This document shows positions 27,107 to 35,688 of a DNA stretch of 64,000 nt, piece by piece. Numbering within the stretch: the first letter of the stretch is position 1; each line of letters starts with the position of its first letter. Under the pieces are notes generated by a model. The model was not told where the DNA came from. It saw only the letters and a list, made by a program, of their open reading frames with translations, and did not search any database. A program made the position numbers and the translations under genes. The stretch spans positions 7,377,001-7,441,000 of the forward strand of contig NZ_CP051006.1 of the NCBI RefSeq assembly GCF_014673495.1, given 5' to 3'. Source of the DNA: Streptomyces griseofuscus (lineage in GTDB: Bacteria > Actinomycetota > Actinomycetes > Streptomycetales > Streptomycetaceae).

Positions 27107-27901
27107 ATGATGGGACCAGCACACTCACTGTCGGGAGCCGCGGCCTGGCTCGGCGTCGGGGCGGCCGCCGCCGCGGCCGGGCACCCGATGCCCTGGCCGG
27201 TCCTGCTGGTCGGCGCCCTGATCTGCGCGGGCGCCGCGCTCGCACCGGACCTCGACCACAAGGCCGCCACCATCTCGCACGCCTTCGGGCCGATCTCGCG
27301 CTGGCTCTGCGAGATCGTGGACAAGCTGTCCTACGCCGTCTACAAGGCGACCAGGAAGAAGGGCGACCCGCGCCGCTCCGGCGGCCACCGCACCCTGACG
27401 CACACCTGGCTCTGGGCGGTTCTGATCGGCGCCGGCGCCTCGGCGGCGGCGATCGCCGGGGGCCGCTGGGCGGTGCTGGCGATCCTGTTCGTGCACATGG
27501 TGCTGGCGATCGAGGGCCTGCTGTGGCGCGCGGCCCGGGGCTCCAGCAGCGACATATTGGTCTGGCTGCTGGCGGCGGCCTCCGCCTGGATCCTGGCGGG
27601 TGTCCTCGACAAGCCCGGCAACGGCTCGGACTGGCTGTTCACCGAGCCCGGTCAGCAGTACCTGTGGCTGGGGCTGCCGATCGTGCTGGGCGCGCTGGTG
27701 CACGACATCGGGGACGCGCTGACCGTCTCGGGCTGCCCGATCCTGTGGCCGATCCCGCTGGGCCGCAAGCGCTGGTACCCGGTGGGTCCGCCGAAGGCGA
27801 TCCGCTTCCGGGCAGGCAGCTGGGTCGAGCTGAAGGTTCTGATGCCCGTGTTCATGGTGCTCGGCGGGGTGGGCTGTGCGGCGGCCCTCAATGTGATCTG
27901 A
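27107..27901 (+). CDS. Membrane-bound metal-dependent hydrolase (YdjM/DUF457 type)
   Basis: 264 residues with five or so membrane helices. The YdjM family motifs are plain: AHSLSGAAAWLG near the N-terminus, PDLDHKAATISHAFGP, and GGHRTLTHTW, which together supply His/Asp ligands for metal. A cytoplasmic loop after the second helix (RKKGDPRRSGG) is strongly basic. Members are predicted hydrolases of lipid or wall substrates, some induced by SOS. It is divergent from the helicase gene. ATG 27107 is chosen; ATG 27089 is an alternative. Confidence 0.8.
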   Translation: MMGPAHSLSGAAAWLGVGAAAAAAGHPMPWPVLLVGALICAGAALAPDLDHKAATISHAFGPISRWLCEIVDKLSYAVYKATRKKGDPRRSGGHRTLTHTWLWAVLIGAGASAAAIAGGRWAVLAILFVHMVLAIEGLLWRAARGSSSDILVWLLAAASAWILAGVLDKPGNGSDWLFTEPGQQYLWLGLPIVLGALVHDIGDALTVSGCPILWPIPLGRKRWYPVGPPKAIRFRAGSWVELKVLMPVFMVLGGVGCAAALNVI

Positions 27902-27922
27902 GGCCGCGTGATCTGAGGCCGC
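27893..27922 (+). repeat. 15-bp tandem duplication across the YdjM-type stop codon
   Basis: GTGATCTGAGGCCGC occurs twice head-to-tail (27893-27907 and 27908-27922). The first copy contains the TGA stop of the membrane hydrolase. Likely a small slippage duplication. Confidence 0.8.
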
Positions 27923-27930
27923 CCGCCGGA

Positions 27931-28194
27931 TCAGGTGGCGTCGCCCGCGTCCGCCTGGCCGTAGCGGCGCTCGAAGCGGGCGATACGGCCCTCGGTGTCG
28001 ACCTGGCGGGCCTTGCCGGTGTAGAAGGGGTGGCTCTCCGAGGAGATCTCCACGTCGATCACCGGGTAGGTCTCGCCGTCGTCCCAGTCGATGGTCTGCT
28101 CGCTCCGCGCGGTGGACCGGGTCAGGAACGCGTAGCCGGCGGCGCGGTCACGGAAGACCACGGCGTGGTAGTCGGGGTGCTTGTCCTGCTGCAT
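27931..28194 (-). CDS. rpmE2: 50S ribosomal protein L31 type B
   Basis: 87 residues: MQQDKHPDYHAVVFRDRAAG onwards, ending in an acidic tail. It has no cysteine, so it is the zinc-free (C-minus) paralogue of L31, which replaces the zinc form on ribosomes when zinc is scarce. In Streptomyces such paralogues are often Zur-repressed. In the 60 bp upstream no clear Zur box is seen, so control is uncertain. ATG 28194 follows AAGGAG. Confidence 0.95.
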   Translation of the reverse strand: MQQDKHPDYHAVVFRDRAAGYAFLTRSTARSEQTIDWDDGETYPVIDVEISSESHPFYTGKARQVDTEGRIARFERRYGQADAGDAT

Positions 28195-28254
28195 GGCGGC
28201 TCCTTGTGCGAGGCGGTCGGGCAGGGCGCGGGCCGGACGGCCGGGGCCCGGAGG

Positions 28255-28731
28255 TCACCCGGAGAGGGAGTCCTCGTCCACGATGTGCATCGCGGCCTCC
28301 TCGGCGGAGGCGGCGGCGCCGTCGATGCCGACGTCGCTGGCCACGAGCGCGGCTTCCTCGTCCTCGTGCGCCCCCTCGTCGGGTGCCACCAGGCGGCCGG
28401 AGCGCAGATCGCCGACCTCGTTGTCGAGGAGTTCCCCGTCGGTGCCCTCGCAATCGCCGATGCCGTCGTCGTCGGGGACCTCCTGGTCGGGCATCTCCTC
28501 GGCGAGGCGCTGGTCCAGGGTCTCGCCCGCCTTTCGCTCGGCCGCGGTCACGCCGTCGTGTTCCACCGCCCAGGGGCGCTCCGGAGGCGACCAGCCGCGG
28601 TCGAGGGGGTCGTCGACACCGTCGAAGTCCAGAGTGTCCTCGACGTCGAGCACCCCCGAGTCCTCCCGGACCTCCGAGGGGTCGGGATCGGGCTGGTAGA
28701 CGTCGTCCCCCCAGCTGTCGGCGCTGTCCAC
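28255..28731 (-). CDS. DUF5709-type acidic protein
   Basis: 158 residues, very acidic throughout. Conserved-looking blocks: GDDVYQPDPDP, ERPWAVEHDGVTAAERKAGE and C-terminal LVAPDEGAHEDEEAALVASD. No membrane segment or catalytic motif is seen. Sequences of this kind occur singly in many Streptomyces genomes and carry the DUF5709 label; no function is known. The GTG at 28731 has GGAGG at the right distance and is preferred over the longer open frame from 28899. Expression with rpmE2, 60 bp downstream, is possible. Confidence 0.75.
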   Translation of the reverse strand: MDSADSWGDDVYQPDPDPSEVREDSGVLDVEDTLDFDGVDDPLDRGWSPPERPWAVEHDGVTAAERKAGETLDQRLAEEMPDQEVPDDDGIGDCEGTDGELLDNEVGDLRSGRLVAPDEGAHEDEEAALVASDVGIDGAAASAEEAAMHIVDEDSLSG

Positions 28732-28941
28732 GACTACCTCCAGGTGGTGAGGACGGCCGGATACCGCCGAAGCAGGCGGCGGGCCGTCGGCACACGCGGC
28801 ACGGATGTCGCACGGCGCGAACCGGGAGGTTCCCGGGCGAAACTCGCGCCAGTGCCGTTCTCCAGCCTTCCACTGCTGCTCACCACCGCGCAACGGCACG
28901 GGGCCCGGGCAGCCCCCGAGGGGCCCGCCCGGGCCGGGCGG

Positions 28942-30723
28942 TCAGCCGTGCCAGGATCGCCACAGGGCCGCGTACGCGCCGCCAGCCGCGACCAGCTCGT
29001 CATGGCTGCCCAGCTCGCTGATCCGGCCGCTCTCCACCACGGCGATCACATCGGCGTCGTGGGCGGTGTGCAGCCGGTGGGCGATGGCGACGACCGTGCG
29101 GCCGTCCAGGACCCTGGCCAGGGACCGCTCCAGATGGCGGGCCGCGCGCGGGTCCAGGAGCGAGGTCGCCTCGTCCAGGACCAGTGTGTGCGGATCGGCC
29201 AGCACCAGCCGGGCCAGCGCGATCTGCTGGGCCTGCGCCGGGGTCAGCGTCAGCCCGCCGGATCCGACCTCGGTGTCCAGGCCCTCGTCCAGTGCCCGGG
29301 CCCAGCTGTCGGCGTCCACGGCGCCCATGGCCGCCCACAGCTCCGCGTCGTCGGCGCCGTCGTGGGCCAGCAGGAGGTTGTCCCGCAGGGAGCCGACGAA
29401 GACGTGGTGCTCCTGGTTGACCAGGGCGACGTGCGAGCGGACGCGTTCGGCCGGCATCCGGGACAGCTCGGCCCCGCCGAGGGTGACCCGGCCGTCCCGG
29501 GGCGCGTAGATCCCGGCGAGCAGTCGGCCCAGGGTGGACTTGCCCGCGCCGGAGGGGCCGACCAGGGCGAGCCGGGTGCCCGGCGCGACCTTGAGGGACA
29601 CCTCGCGCAGCACGTCGACGCCCTCCCGGTAGCCGAAGCGCACCCGGTCGGCGTGCATGTCCCTCCCCTCGGGCGCCACCGACGCGTCCCCGGCGCCCGG
29701 CTCGATCTCCCGGACCCCGACAAGGCGGGCGAGCGACACCTGGGCCACCTGCACCTCGTCGTACCAGCGCAGGATCAGGTTGACCGGGTCGACGAGCATC
29801 TGGGCCACGAGCGCGCCCGTGATCAGCCGGCCCACCCCGAGCCACCCGTGCAGGACGAGCGTTCCGCCCACCATCAGGACCGAGCCGAGGACGATGACGT
29901 GGGTGGCGTTGATCACCGGGAACAGCACGGACCGCAGCCAGAGCGTGTACCTTTCCCACGCGCTCCAGGACTTGATCCGCTGCTCGGACAGGGCGACGCG
30001 GCGGGCGCCCAGACGATGCGCCTCGATGGTGTGGCCCGCGTCCGCGGTCTCGGCGAGCGCGGCGGCGACGGCCGCGTATCCGGCGGCCTCGGAGCGGTAG
30101 CCGGCGGGCGCCCGCTTGAAGTACCAGCGGCACCCGGCCACCAGCACCGGCACGGCGAGCAGCACGGCGGCAGCCAGCGGCGGCGCCGTGACCACCAGCC
30201 CGCCGAGCAGCAGCAGGGCCCATACGACACCGATCGCGAGCTGCGGTACGGCCTCGCGCATGGCGTTGGCGAGGCGGTCGATGTCGGTGGTGATACGGGA
30301 GAGCAGGTCGCCGGTGCCCGCCCGTTCCAGCACGCCGGGCGGCAGGCCGACCGAGCGGACGAGGAAGTCCTCGCGCAGGTCGGCGAGCATCCGTTCGCCG
30401 AGCATGGCGCCGCGCAGCCGCACCTGCCGGACGAACACCGCCTGTACGGCGAGCGCCAGCAGGAACAGGCCGGTGGTGAGGCCGAGATGCAGCTCCCGGC
30501 TTCCGTCCGACAGCCGCTGGACCAGGTCGCCCAGCAGATAGGGGCCGGTCATGGACGCGATCACGGCCACCGTGTTCACGGTGATCAGCAGCAGGAAGGC
30601 CCGGCGGTGCCGGCGGAACAGCTCGGAGACGTAGGCCCGTACGGTCGCGGCCGTGCCGACGGGCAGGGTGGTGGCGGTCGTCGGGGCCGCCGGGTCGTGG
30701 GCCGGTGGTGCGACGCCGATCAT
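28942..30723 (-). CDS. ABC exporter half-transporter B (intact Walker A, degenerate signature)
   Basis: 593 residues: six-helix TMD (about 40-310) then NBD. Walker A is GPSGAGKST (389-397), Walker B LVLDEAT with the catalytic Glu at 518, and the H-loop is AIAHRL. The signature motif, normally LSGGQ, reads LTPAQ (493-497). Its partner is the 607-residue half encoded just upstream; the genes overlap by 4 bp (ATG at 30723, partner stop at 30720), so translational coupling and heterodimer formation are expected. In the dimer the ATP site made by this Walker A and the partner's LSGGQ is complete. Export of a hydrophobic drug, lipid or peptide is likely; substrate unknown. Confidence 0.9.
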   Translation of the reverse strand: MIGVAPPAHDPAAPTTATTLPVGTAATVRAYVSELFRRHRRAFLLLITVNTVAVIASMTGPYLLGDLVQRLSDGSRELHLGLTTGLFLLALAVQAVFVRQVRLRGAMLGERMLADLREDFLVRSVGLPPGVLERAGTGDLLSRITTDIDRLANAMREAVPQLAIGVVWALLLLGGLVVTAPPLAAAVLLAVPVLVAGCRWYFKRAPAGYRSEAAGYAAVAAALAETADAGHTIEAHRLGARRVALSEQRIKSWSAWERYTLWLRSVLFPVINATHVIVLGSVLMVGGTLVLHGWLGVGRLITGALVAQMLVDPVNLILRWYDEVQVAQVSLARLVGVREIEPGAGDASVAPEGRDMHADRVRFGYREGVDVLREVSLKVAPGTRLALVGPSGAGKSTLGRLLAGIYAPRDGRVTLGGAELSRMPAERVRSHVALVNQEHHVFVGSLRDNLLLAHDGADDAELWAAMGAVDADSWARALDEGLDTEVGSGGLTLTPAQAQQIALARLVLADPHTLVLDEATSLLDPRAARHLERSLARVLDGRTVVAIAHRLHTAHDADVIAVVESGRISELGSHDELVAAGGAYAALWRSWHG

Positions 30724-32543
30724 GCGCTCTCCTCGATCTCTGCCAGCTCGCCGAGCGCGTCCAGCAGCGCCTCCTCGTCGGCGGTGGCGGGTTCGGCTTC
30801 CGTCTCCCGTGTCACCACGGCGCGGTACCGGGGCTCGTTCTCGAACAGCTCCCGGTGCGTGCCGGTCGCCAGAACCTCGTCCTCGTGGACCAGGACCACC
30901 CGGTCGGCGCGGTCCAGGAGCAGCGGCGAGGAGGTGAACACCACCGTCGTGCGCCCCGAGCGCAGCCGGCGCAGTCCGTCGGCGATGCGGGCCTCGGTGT
31001 GCGAGTCGACCGCGGAGGTCGGCTCGTCCAGCACCAGCACCTCCGGGTCGGTGACCAGGGACCGGGCGAGGGCGAGCCGTTGGCGCTGGCCGCCGGACAG
31101 GGACCGTCCGCGTTCGGTGATGCGGGCGTCCATCGGGTCGGCGGCGTCCAGGGAGCCCTGCACCAGGGCGTCCAGGACGTCCTCGCACCGTGCGGCCGCG
31201 AGCGCGTCGGCGGCCGTGACGGCGCCGGACGCGGGTACGTCGAGCAGTTCGCGCAGGGTGCCGGAGAGCAGCACCGGGTCCTTGTCCTGGACGAGGACGG
31301 CGGTCCGGGCGAGGTCCAGCGGGAGTTCGTCCAGGGCCGTCCCGCCGAGCAGCACCGAGCGGCCCGGTTCCGTGGGGTGGCCGCCGAGCCGTTCCGCGAG
31401 CCGGCCGGCCGCGTCCGGGTCGCCGCACACCACCGCGGTGAGCCGCCCGGCCGGAGCGGTCAGCCCGGTGCCGGGGTCGTACAGATCGCCGCGGGGCACC
31501 TCCGCCCGGTCGCCGCCCGCCGCTTCGCGGACGTCTCCGCCCGCCGCCGACCGTTCCAACGACAGCACCCGTGCGGCGCGCTTGGCCGACGGGCGGGAGA
31601 AGGAGTAGGACATGGCGATCTCTTCGAAGTGCTGCAAGGGATAGCTCAGGACCATCACCGAGCTGTAGACGGTGACCAGTTCACCGACGGCGATGCGGCC
31701 TTCGCGGACCAGGTGGACGCCGTACCAGACGACCGCGATCAGCAGCAGTCCCGGCAGCAGCACCTGCACGGCCGAGATCAGTGACCACATACGAGCGCTG
31801 CGTACGGCCGCGTGGCGTACCTCCTGGGAGGCGTGGCGGTAGCGGTCGAGGAACAGTTCCTCGCCGCCGATGCCGCGCAGCACCCGCAGTCCGGCGACGG
31901 TGTCCGAGGCCAGTTCGGTGGCGCGGCCCGCCTTCTCGCGCTGTACGTCGGCGCGGCGGGTGGCGCGTGGCAGCAGTGGCAGCACGGCGAGGGCCACGAC
32001 GGGGAGCCCGGCGGCGACGACCGTGCCGAGCGCGGGCTGGTAGACGAGGAGGCCCGCACAGACGACGACCACCGTCACCGCGGCGGCGGTGAAGCGGGAC
32101 ACCGCCTCCACGAACCAGCCGATCTTCTCCACGTCTCCGGTGGACACGGCGACCACCTCGCCGGCCGCCACCCGCCGGGTGAGCGCCGAGCCGAGGTCGG
32201 CCGCCTTGCGGGCGAGGAGCTGCTGGACGCGGGCGGCGGCGGTGATCCAGTTGGTGACGGCGGCCCGGTGCAGGAAGGTGTCGCCCACCGCGACGGCCGT
32301 GCCGCACAGCAGCATCAGAGCGCCCGTCAGGGCCAGCCGGTGGCCGGACCGATCCACGACGGCCTGTACGGCGAAGCCGACGCAGAAGGGCAGCGCGGAG
32401 ACGGCGACGAAGTGGAGCAGGCCCCAGGCCAGCGCCTTGAGCTGGCCGCCCAGCTGGTTGCGCCAGAGCCACCACAGGAATCGGGGCCCCGAGCGTGCGT
32501 CGGGCACACCGGGGTCGGGATAGGGAAGGTCGTGAATCTGCAT
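30720..32543 (-). CDS. ABC exporter half-transporter A (degenerate Walker A, intact signature)
   Basis: 607 residues: short N-terminal cytoplasmic arm, six-helix TMD (about 30-310), NBD. The signature is canonical (LSGGQ, 482-486) and Walker B is LVLDEPT with Glu508. Walker A is lost: the position reads VVCGDPDAAGRL (371-382) with no GxxGxGKS. The H-loop His is also missing (FTSSPLLL). The partner half is encoded downstream with a 4-bp overlap. Together the two halves have one complete and one dead ATP site, as in asymmetric exporters. ATG 32543 begins MQIHDLPYPDPG. No ligand-binding accessory gene is adjacent. Confidence 0.9.
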   Translation of the reverse strand: MQIHDLPYPDPGVPDARSGPRFLWWLWRNQLGGQLKALAWGLLHFVAVSALPFCVGFAVQAVVDRSGHRLALTGALMLLCGTAVAVGDTFLHRAAVTNWITAAARVQQLLARKAADLGSALTRRVAAGEVVAVSTGDVEKIGWFVEAVSRFTAAAVTVVVVCAGLLVYQPALGTVVAAGLPVVALAVLPLLPRATRRADVQREKAGRATELASDTVAGLRVLRGIGGEELFLDRYRHASQEVRHAAVRSARMWSLISAVQVLLPGLLLIAVVWYGVHLVREGRIAVGELVTVYSSVMVLSYPLQHFEEIAMSYSFSRPSAKRAARVLSLERSAAGGDVREAAGGDRAEVPRGDLYDPGTGLTAPAGRLTAVVCGDPDAAGRLAERLGGHPTEPGRSVLLGGTALDELPLDLARTAVLVQDKDPVLLSGTLRELLDVPASGAVTAADALAAARCEDVLDALVQGSLDAADPMDARITERGRSLSGGQRQRLALARSLVTDPEVLVLDEPTSAVDSHTEARIADGLRRLRSGRTTVVFTSSPLLLDRADRVVLVHEDEVLATGTHRELFENEPRYRAVVTRETEAEPATADEEALLDALGELAEIEESA

Positions 32544-32692
32544 GACGTCCAGATGGCTCGTGACAGCGTGTCAGGGAACGGCGGCAGCCGGAGGTGGCGG
32601 CGGCCGGGGACAAGCCGTGAAAGGGTCGCTTCGCAGAGTCGGGAATTTCAAACGGTTTTCGAGTCAATCGGACGTCATGTCAGCATGGCCGG

Positions 32693-33439
32693 GTGCATAT
32701 AGACAGTGAGCGGCGCTCGACGCGCTGGGCGGCGGCCCTCGGAACCCTGCTCCTGACGACCCTTTCGGCCTGCGGGACGGCCTCCTCCGGCTCCGCGCCC
32801 GGCCACCACGGCCCGGCCGCGTCGACCGCCTCCGGCTCCGCGCCCGCCCCCGACCCGGTCCGCGTCCCGGGTGTCGGCAGACGTCTGTACGCACGGATAC
32901 CCGCACAGTCCCGCCAGGTCGTGGCCGTGTACGGCAAGGGCCGGGAGTCGGCCGAGTCCGAAGTGGTGCTCTATGTGCGGCAGGGCGGCGGCTGGCACCG
33001 GGAGGGCAGCTGGGCGGCGCACAACGGGCGGCGCGGCTGGACCCTCGACCACCACGAGGACGACAAGCGCAGCCCGGTGGGCGTGTTCACGCTGTCCGCC
33101 GCGGGGGGTACGTTCGCCGACCCCGGGAGCAAGCTGCCGTACGACCACAACACCTACGCCTACGCGTCCCCGAAGGAGTGGCCCAAGGCGTACCAGCACG
33201 ACTTCGGTTACGTCATCGCCATCGACTACAACCGCGTACCGGGCACCCCGCCACGCGACGGCGCACGCCCCCTGGGCGCGGCCAAGGGCGGCGGGATATG
33301 GCTCCATCTGGACCACGGGAGCGGCACCTCGGCCTGCGTGAGCATGCCGAAGAGCGCGATGGTGACGCTGCTGCGCACGCTCGATCCGGCCCGGCACCCC
33401 GTGGTGGTGATGGGGGACCGGGCTGATCTCGGCGCCTGA
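32693..33439 (+). CDS. L,D-transpeptidase-like (YkuD fold) lipoprotein
   Basis: 248 residues. A lipoprotein signal ends in LSACG (Cys27), followed by a Ser/Ala/Pro linker. The rest resembles the YkuD/YafK catalytic fold: SPVGVFTLSAAGG, FGYVIAIDYN and GIWLHLDHGSGTSACVSMP. The catalytic Cys is in SACVSM; the usual SHGC motif is altered, with no His-Gly before the Cys. It may still act as a cysteine transpeptidase or hydrolase on peptidoglycan outside the membrane. The GTG at 32693 is used. It is divergent from the ABC pair and 14 bp from the converging amidase gene. Confidence 0.8.
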   Translation: MHIDSERRSTRWAAALGTLLLTTLSACGTASSGSAPGHHGPAASTASGSAPAPDPVRVPGVGRRLYARIPAQSRQVVAVYGKGRESAESEVVLYVRQGGGWHREGSWAAHNGRRGWTLDHHEDDKRSPVGVFTLSAAGGTFADPGSKLPYDHNTYAYASPKEWPKAYQHDFGYVIAIDYNRVPGTPPRDGARPLGAAKGGGIWLHLDHGSGTSACVSMPKSAMVTLLRTLDPARHPVVVMGDRADLGA

Positions 33440-33453
33440 GGACCGCGCGGCCG

Positions 33454-35460
33454 TCAGTTGCCGGTCGAGCCGCCCTGGGGCGCCGAGGACGGTCCCGCTG
33501 CGACGGCCGAGCCGATCACGTCCACATCGTTGGCGCGGACGTAGGCGATCCGGTGGTCGAACTGGATCTGGTAGTAGGTCTCGTCGCCCCTGACCACCGG
33601 CTCGGGGCTGTCGACGAAGGCCGAGCGCGGTACGAAGGAACTGTCGATGGTGCCCTCGGTGACATACCGCTGGCCCGCGCGGAAGTGGTAGGGGAGCGGC
33701 GCCTCGGGCTCCCCCTCCATGCCCTCCGGGTAGGCGTCCTCCTCGGGCAGGGCGCGGCCGAAGACCGGGATCTCGTTCAGGCCCTCCTTGGGCGTCACCA
33801 TCTTTCCGGCCGCGCCGACCGCCGTGGCCTGCTTCTTCGGGTTCTTGAACCAGGCCTTGCGGCCCTGGTACCAGACCGCCGTCCAGTCGCCTCGGCGCTC
33901 CGCGACGGCGAAGGTCTGCCCGGCCGAGGCCCGCGCGCCCAGGTCGTCGACGTCCAGCGTGGAGTCACCGCCGTCCGGGTGGCGGCCCGGGTCCTGGATC
34001 AGCGGCGCCTTCTCGTCCGGACGGGTGTACATGCGCACCGCGCTGGAGCCGTGCTTCGGGCACGGCGCCCCGGGCTTGAGGCAGCCCGTGAACTTGGGCG
34101 AGTGGGTGGCGTAGTCCGGAAGGACCGTCACCATGTCGCTGTTCGGCCCGGCGGTGGCCTTCAGTGGCGCGCCGAGGAGGTCGAAGTAGTGGCGCCAGTC
34201 CCAGAAAGGACCCGGGTCGTCGTGCATGTCGGGGATGGAGTCGCCGGTCGGCGAGGGCACGTTGTCATGGCCGAAGATGTGCTGCCGGTCGAGCGGGACG
34301 TCGTACTTCTTGGCCAGATAGCGCACCAGACGGGCCGAGGTCCTGTACATCTGTTCGGTGAACCAGGTGCCCGGCTGCCGGAGGAAGCCCTCGTGCTCGA
34401 TGCCGATGGAGCGGGCGTTGACGTACTGGTTGCCGGAGTGCCAGGCCTCGTCCTTGGTCTGGACGTGCTGGGTGACATGGCCGTCGCTGGAGCGGATCGA
34501 GTAGTGCCAGGACGCCTCGGTCGGGTCCTGGACCGTCTGGAACATGCTCGACAGCTTGGCCTCGGTGTCGTGGATGACGATGTACTCGATCTTCTGGTCG
34601 CGCGGCCGGTCGGCGAGGTCGTGGTTGCCGTAGTCGCCGTCGTCGTCGATCTCCTCGTACGGCGCCGCGAGCCAGTCGCAGGCGACCTCGGCCGGGCACT
34701 CAGTCCCCTTGGCGTGCTGGGGCTTCTCGGTGCGGACGGTGTGGGGGCGCACGGAGGGGCTCGCGGGCAGGGAGACCTCCTGGCCCTCGGCGGTGGTGCG
34801 GTGGGCGCCCTTACGGATGACCGAGAAGACATCGTTCGCATAGGTCGCGGCCGAGCTGACGTCAGGAGTGCCGGGGAAACGTTCCACCGCCTCCCACCAG
34901 TCCGCGGGATTGTCGCTCAAGGGCTTGCCCAGCTGCTGCTGGGTGGCCGCGAGCAGGGCGGCGCCGCCGCGCACATTGGCGGTGGCATCGGTACGCAGTC
35001 GCCCGGCCGGGGCATCGGTCAGCCGGGCGGCGCGCTGGAGGTCCGCCGGCTTCACGGACCGGCCGGCCAGGACCCCGTCCGGCCGCGCGGCGGGCGCCCC
35101 CGCAGCTCCCGCGCTGGGCTGGAGCGCGCCACCGCCCTGGACGCCCGGGGTGGGCGAGGCCGCCGGAAACTGACTGGTGTCCACCAGATGCATCGGCCCA
35201 TAGCCGCCCGCGACGCTCGGGGAGCCCGGGTGGGCGTCCCAGCGGGTCTGCACATAGGACACGCTCATCAGCACACTGCGCGGCACATGGAAGTCGTGGG
35301 CGGCATCGGTGAAGGCGACCTGAAGGCGCTGCTCGGGTGCGTCGTCGTCGGTCAGCGGGGTGAGCAGTAGCGGGGCCAGCAGAGCCGCCGATCCGATGGC
35401 GCATGCGGTCCGGCGGCACACGCGGCCGTTGGGGACACGTGGGGCGGTGGGTCTTTTCAT
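33454..35460 (-). CDS. Secreted N-acetylmuramoyl-L-alanine amidase, multidomain
   Basis: 668 residues. An N-terminal signal (RRTACAIGSAALLAPLLL) is followed by a lytic-transglycosylase-like/PGRP-accessory region (about 45-215, with VSYVQTRWDAHPG and YGPMHLVD), then the amidase_2 domain (about 270-430): IEYIVIHDTE, SIGIEHEGF, IFGHDNVP and the C-terminal zinc site in DMHDDPGPFWDW. The last 220 residues include an SH3-like wall-binding part (AVRMYTRPDEKAP, GDWTAVWYQGRKAWFKNP). It is a larger paralogue of 8871-9473. ATG 35460 is preferred to TTG 35475, with GGAG upstream. Confidence 0.9.
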   Translation of the reverse strand: MKRPTAPRVPNGRVCRRTACAIGSAALLAPLLLTPLTDDDAPEQRLQVAFTDAAHDFHVPRSVLMSVSYVQTRWDAHPGSPSVAGGYGPMHLVDTSQFPAASPTPGVQGGGALQPSAGAAGAPAARPDGVLAGRSVKPADLQRAARLTDAPAGRLRTDATANVRGGAALLAATQQQLGKPLSDNPADWWEAVERFPGTPDVSSAATYANDVFSVIRKGAHRTTAEGQEVSLPASPSVRPHTVRTEKPQHAKGTECPAEVACDWLAAPYEEIDDDGDYGNHDLADRPRDQKIEYIVIHDTEAKLSSMFQTVQDPTEASWHYSIRSSDGHVTQHVQTKDEAWHSGNQYVNARSIGIEHEGFLRQPGTWFTEQMYRTSARLVRYLAKKYDVPLDRQHIFGHDNVPSPTGDSIPDMHDDPGPFWDWRHYFDLLGAPLKATAGPNSDMVTVLPDYATHSPKFTGCLKPGAPCPKHGSSAVRMYTRPDEKAPLIQDPGRHPDGGDSTLDVDDLGARASAGQTFAVAERRGDWTAVWYQGRKAWFKNPKKQATAVGAAGKMVTPKEGLNEIPVFGRALPEEDAYPEGMEGEPEAPLPYHFRAGQRYVTEGTIDSSFVPRSAFVDSPEPVVRGDETYYQIQFDHRIAYVRANDVDVIGSAVAAGPSSAPQGGSTGN

Positions 35461-35647
35461 GGCACGGGTCTCCAAACATGTTCAACGCGCTCTTCGCAGC
35501 CAGGACAAAGGAGTTGCCCCTGACAACCACCCCTTGTACGTTTCCGTGCCCCGCGTGTCCCGTCGCGCCAACCGTCACCGGGGTGGACCAGCGGCCCGGC
35601 AGAGGCCACCCGGTCGGCGGCAGCGGCTCCGCCCCGACGGCTCGTCA

Positions 35648-35663
35648 GTACGGGTGCCCGTAC
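35648..35663 (-). terminator. Hairpin after the M1 peptidase gene
   Basis: GTACGGG (35648-35654) and CCCGTAC (35657-35663) are exact complements with a TG centre, 26 bp beyond the peptidase stop on the minus strand. The G+C-rich stem and position suit a terminator. Confidence 0.5.
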
Positions 35664-35688
35664 GGGGCGGTGACGGAGGGCATCCGGG

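Noticed and set aside
24118..31608. A 2496-codon open frame on the plus strand
   Set aside because: It runs antisense across tesB, the helicase, rpmE2, DUF5709 and the ABC genes. Its composition is that of a complementary frame in G+C-rich DNA, without domains.
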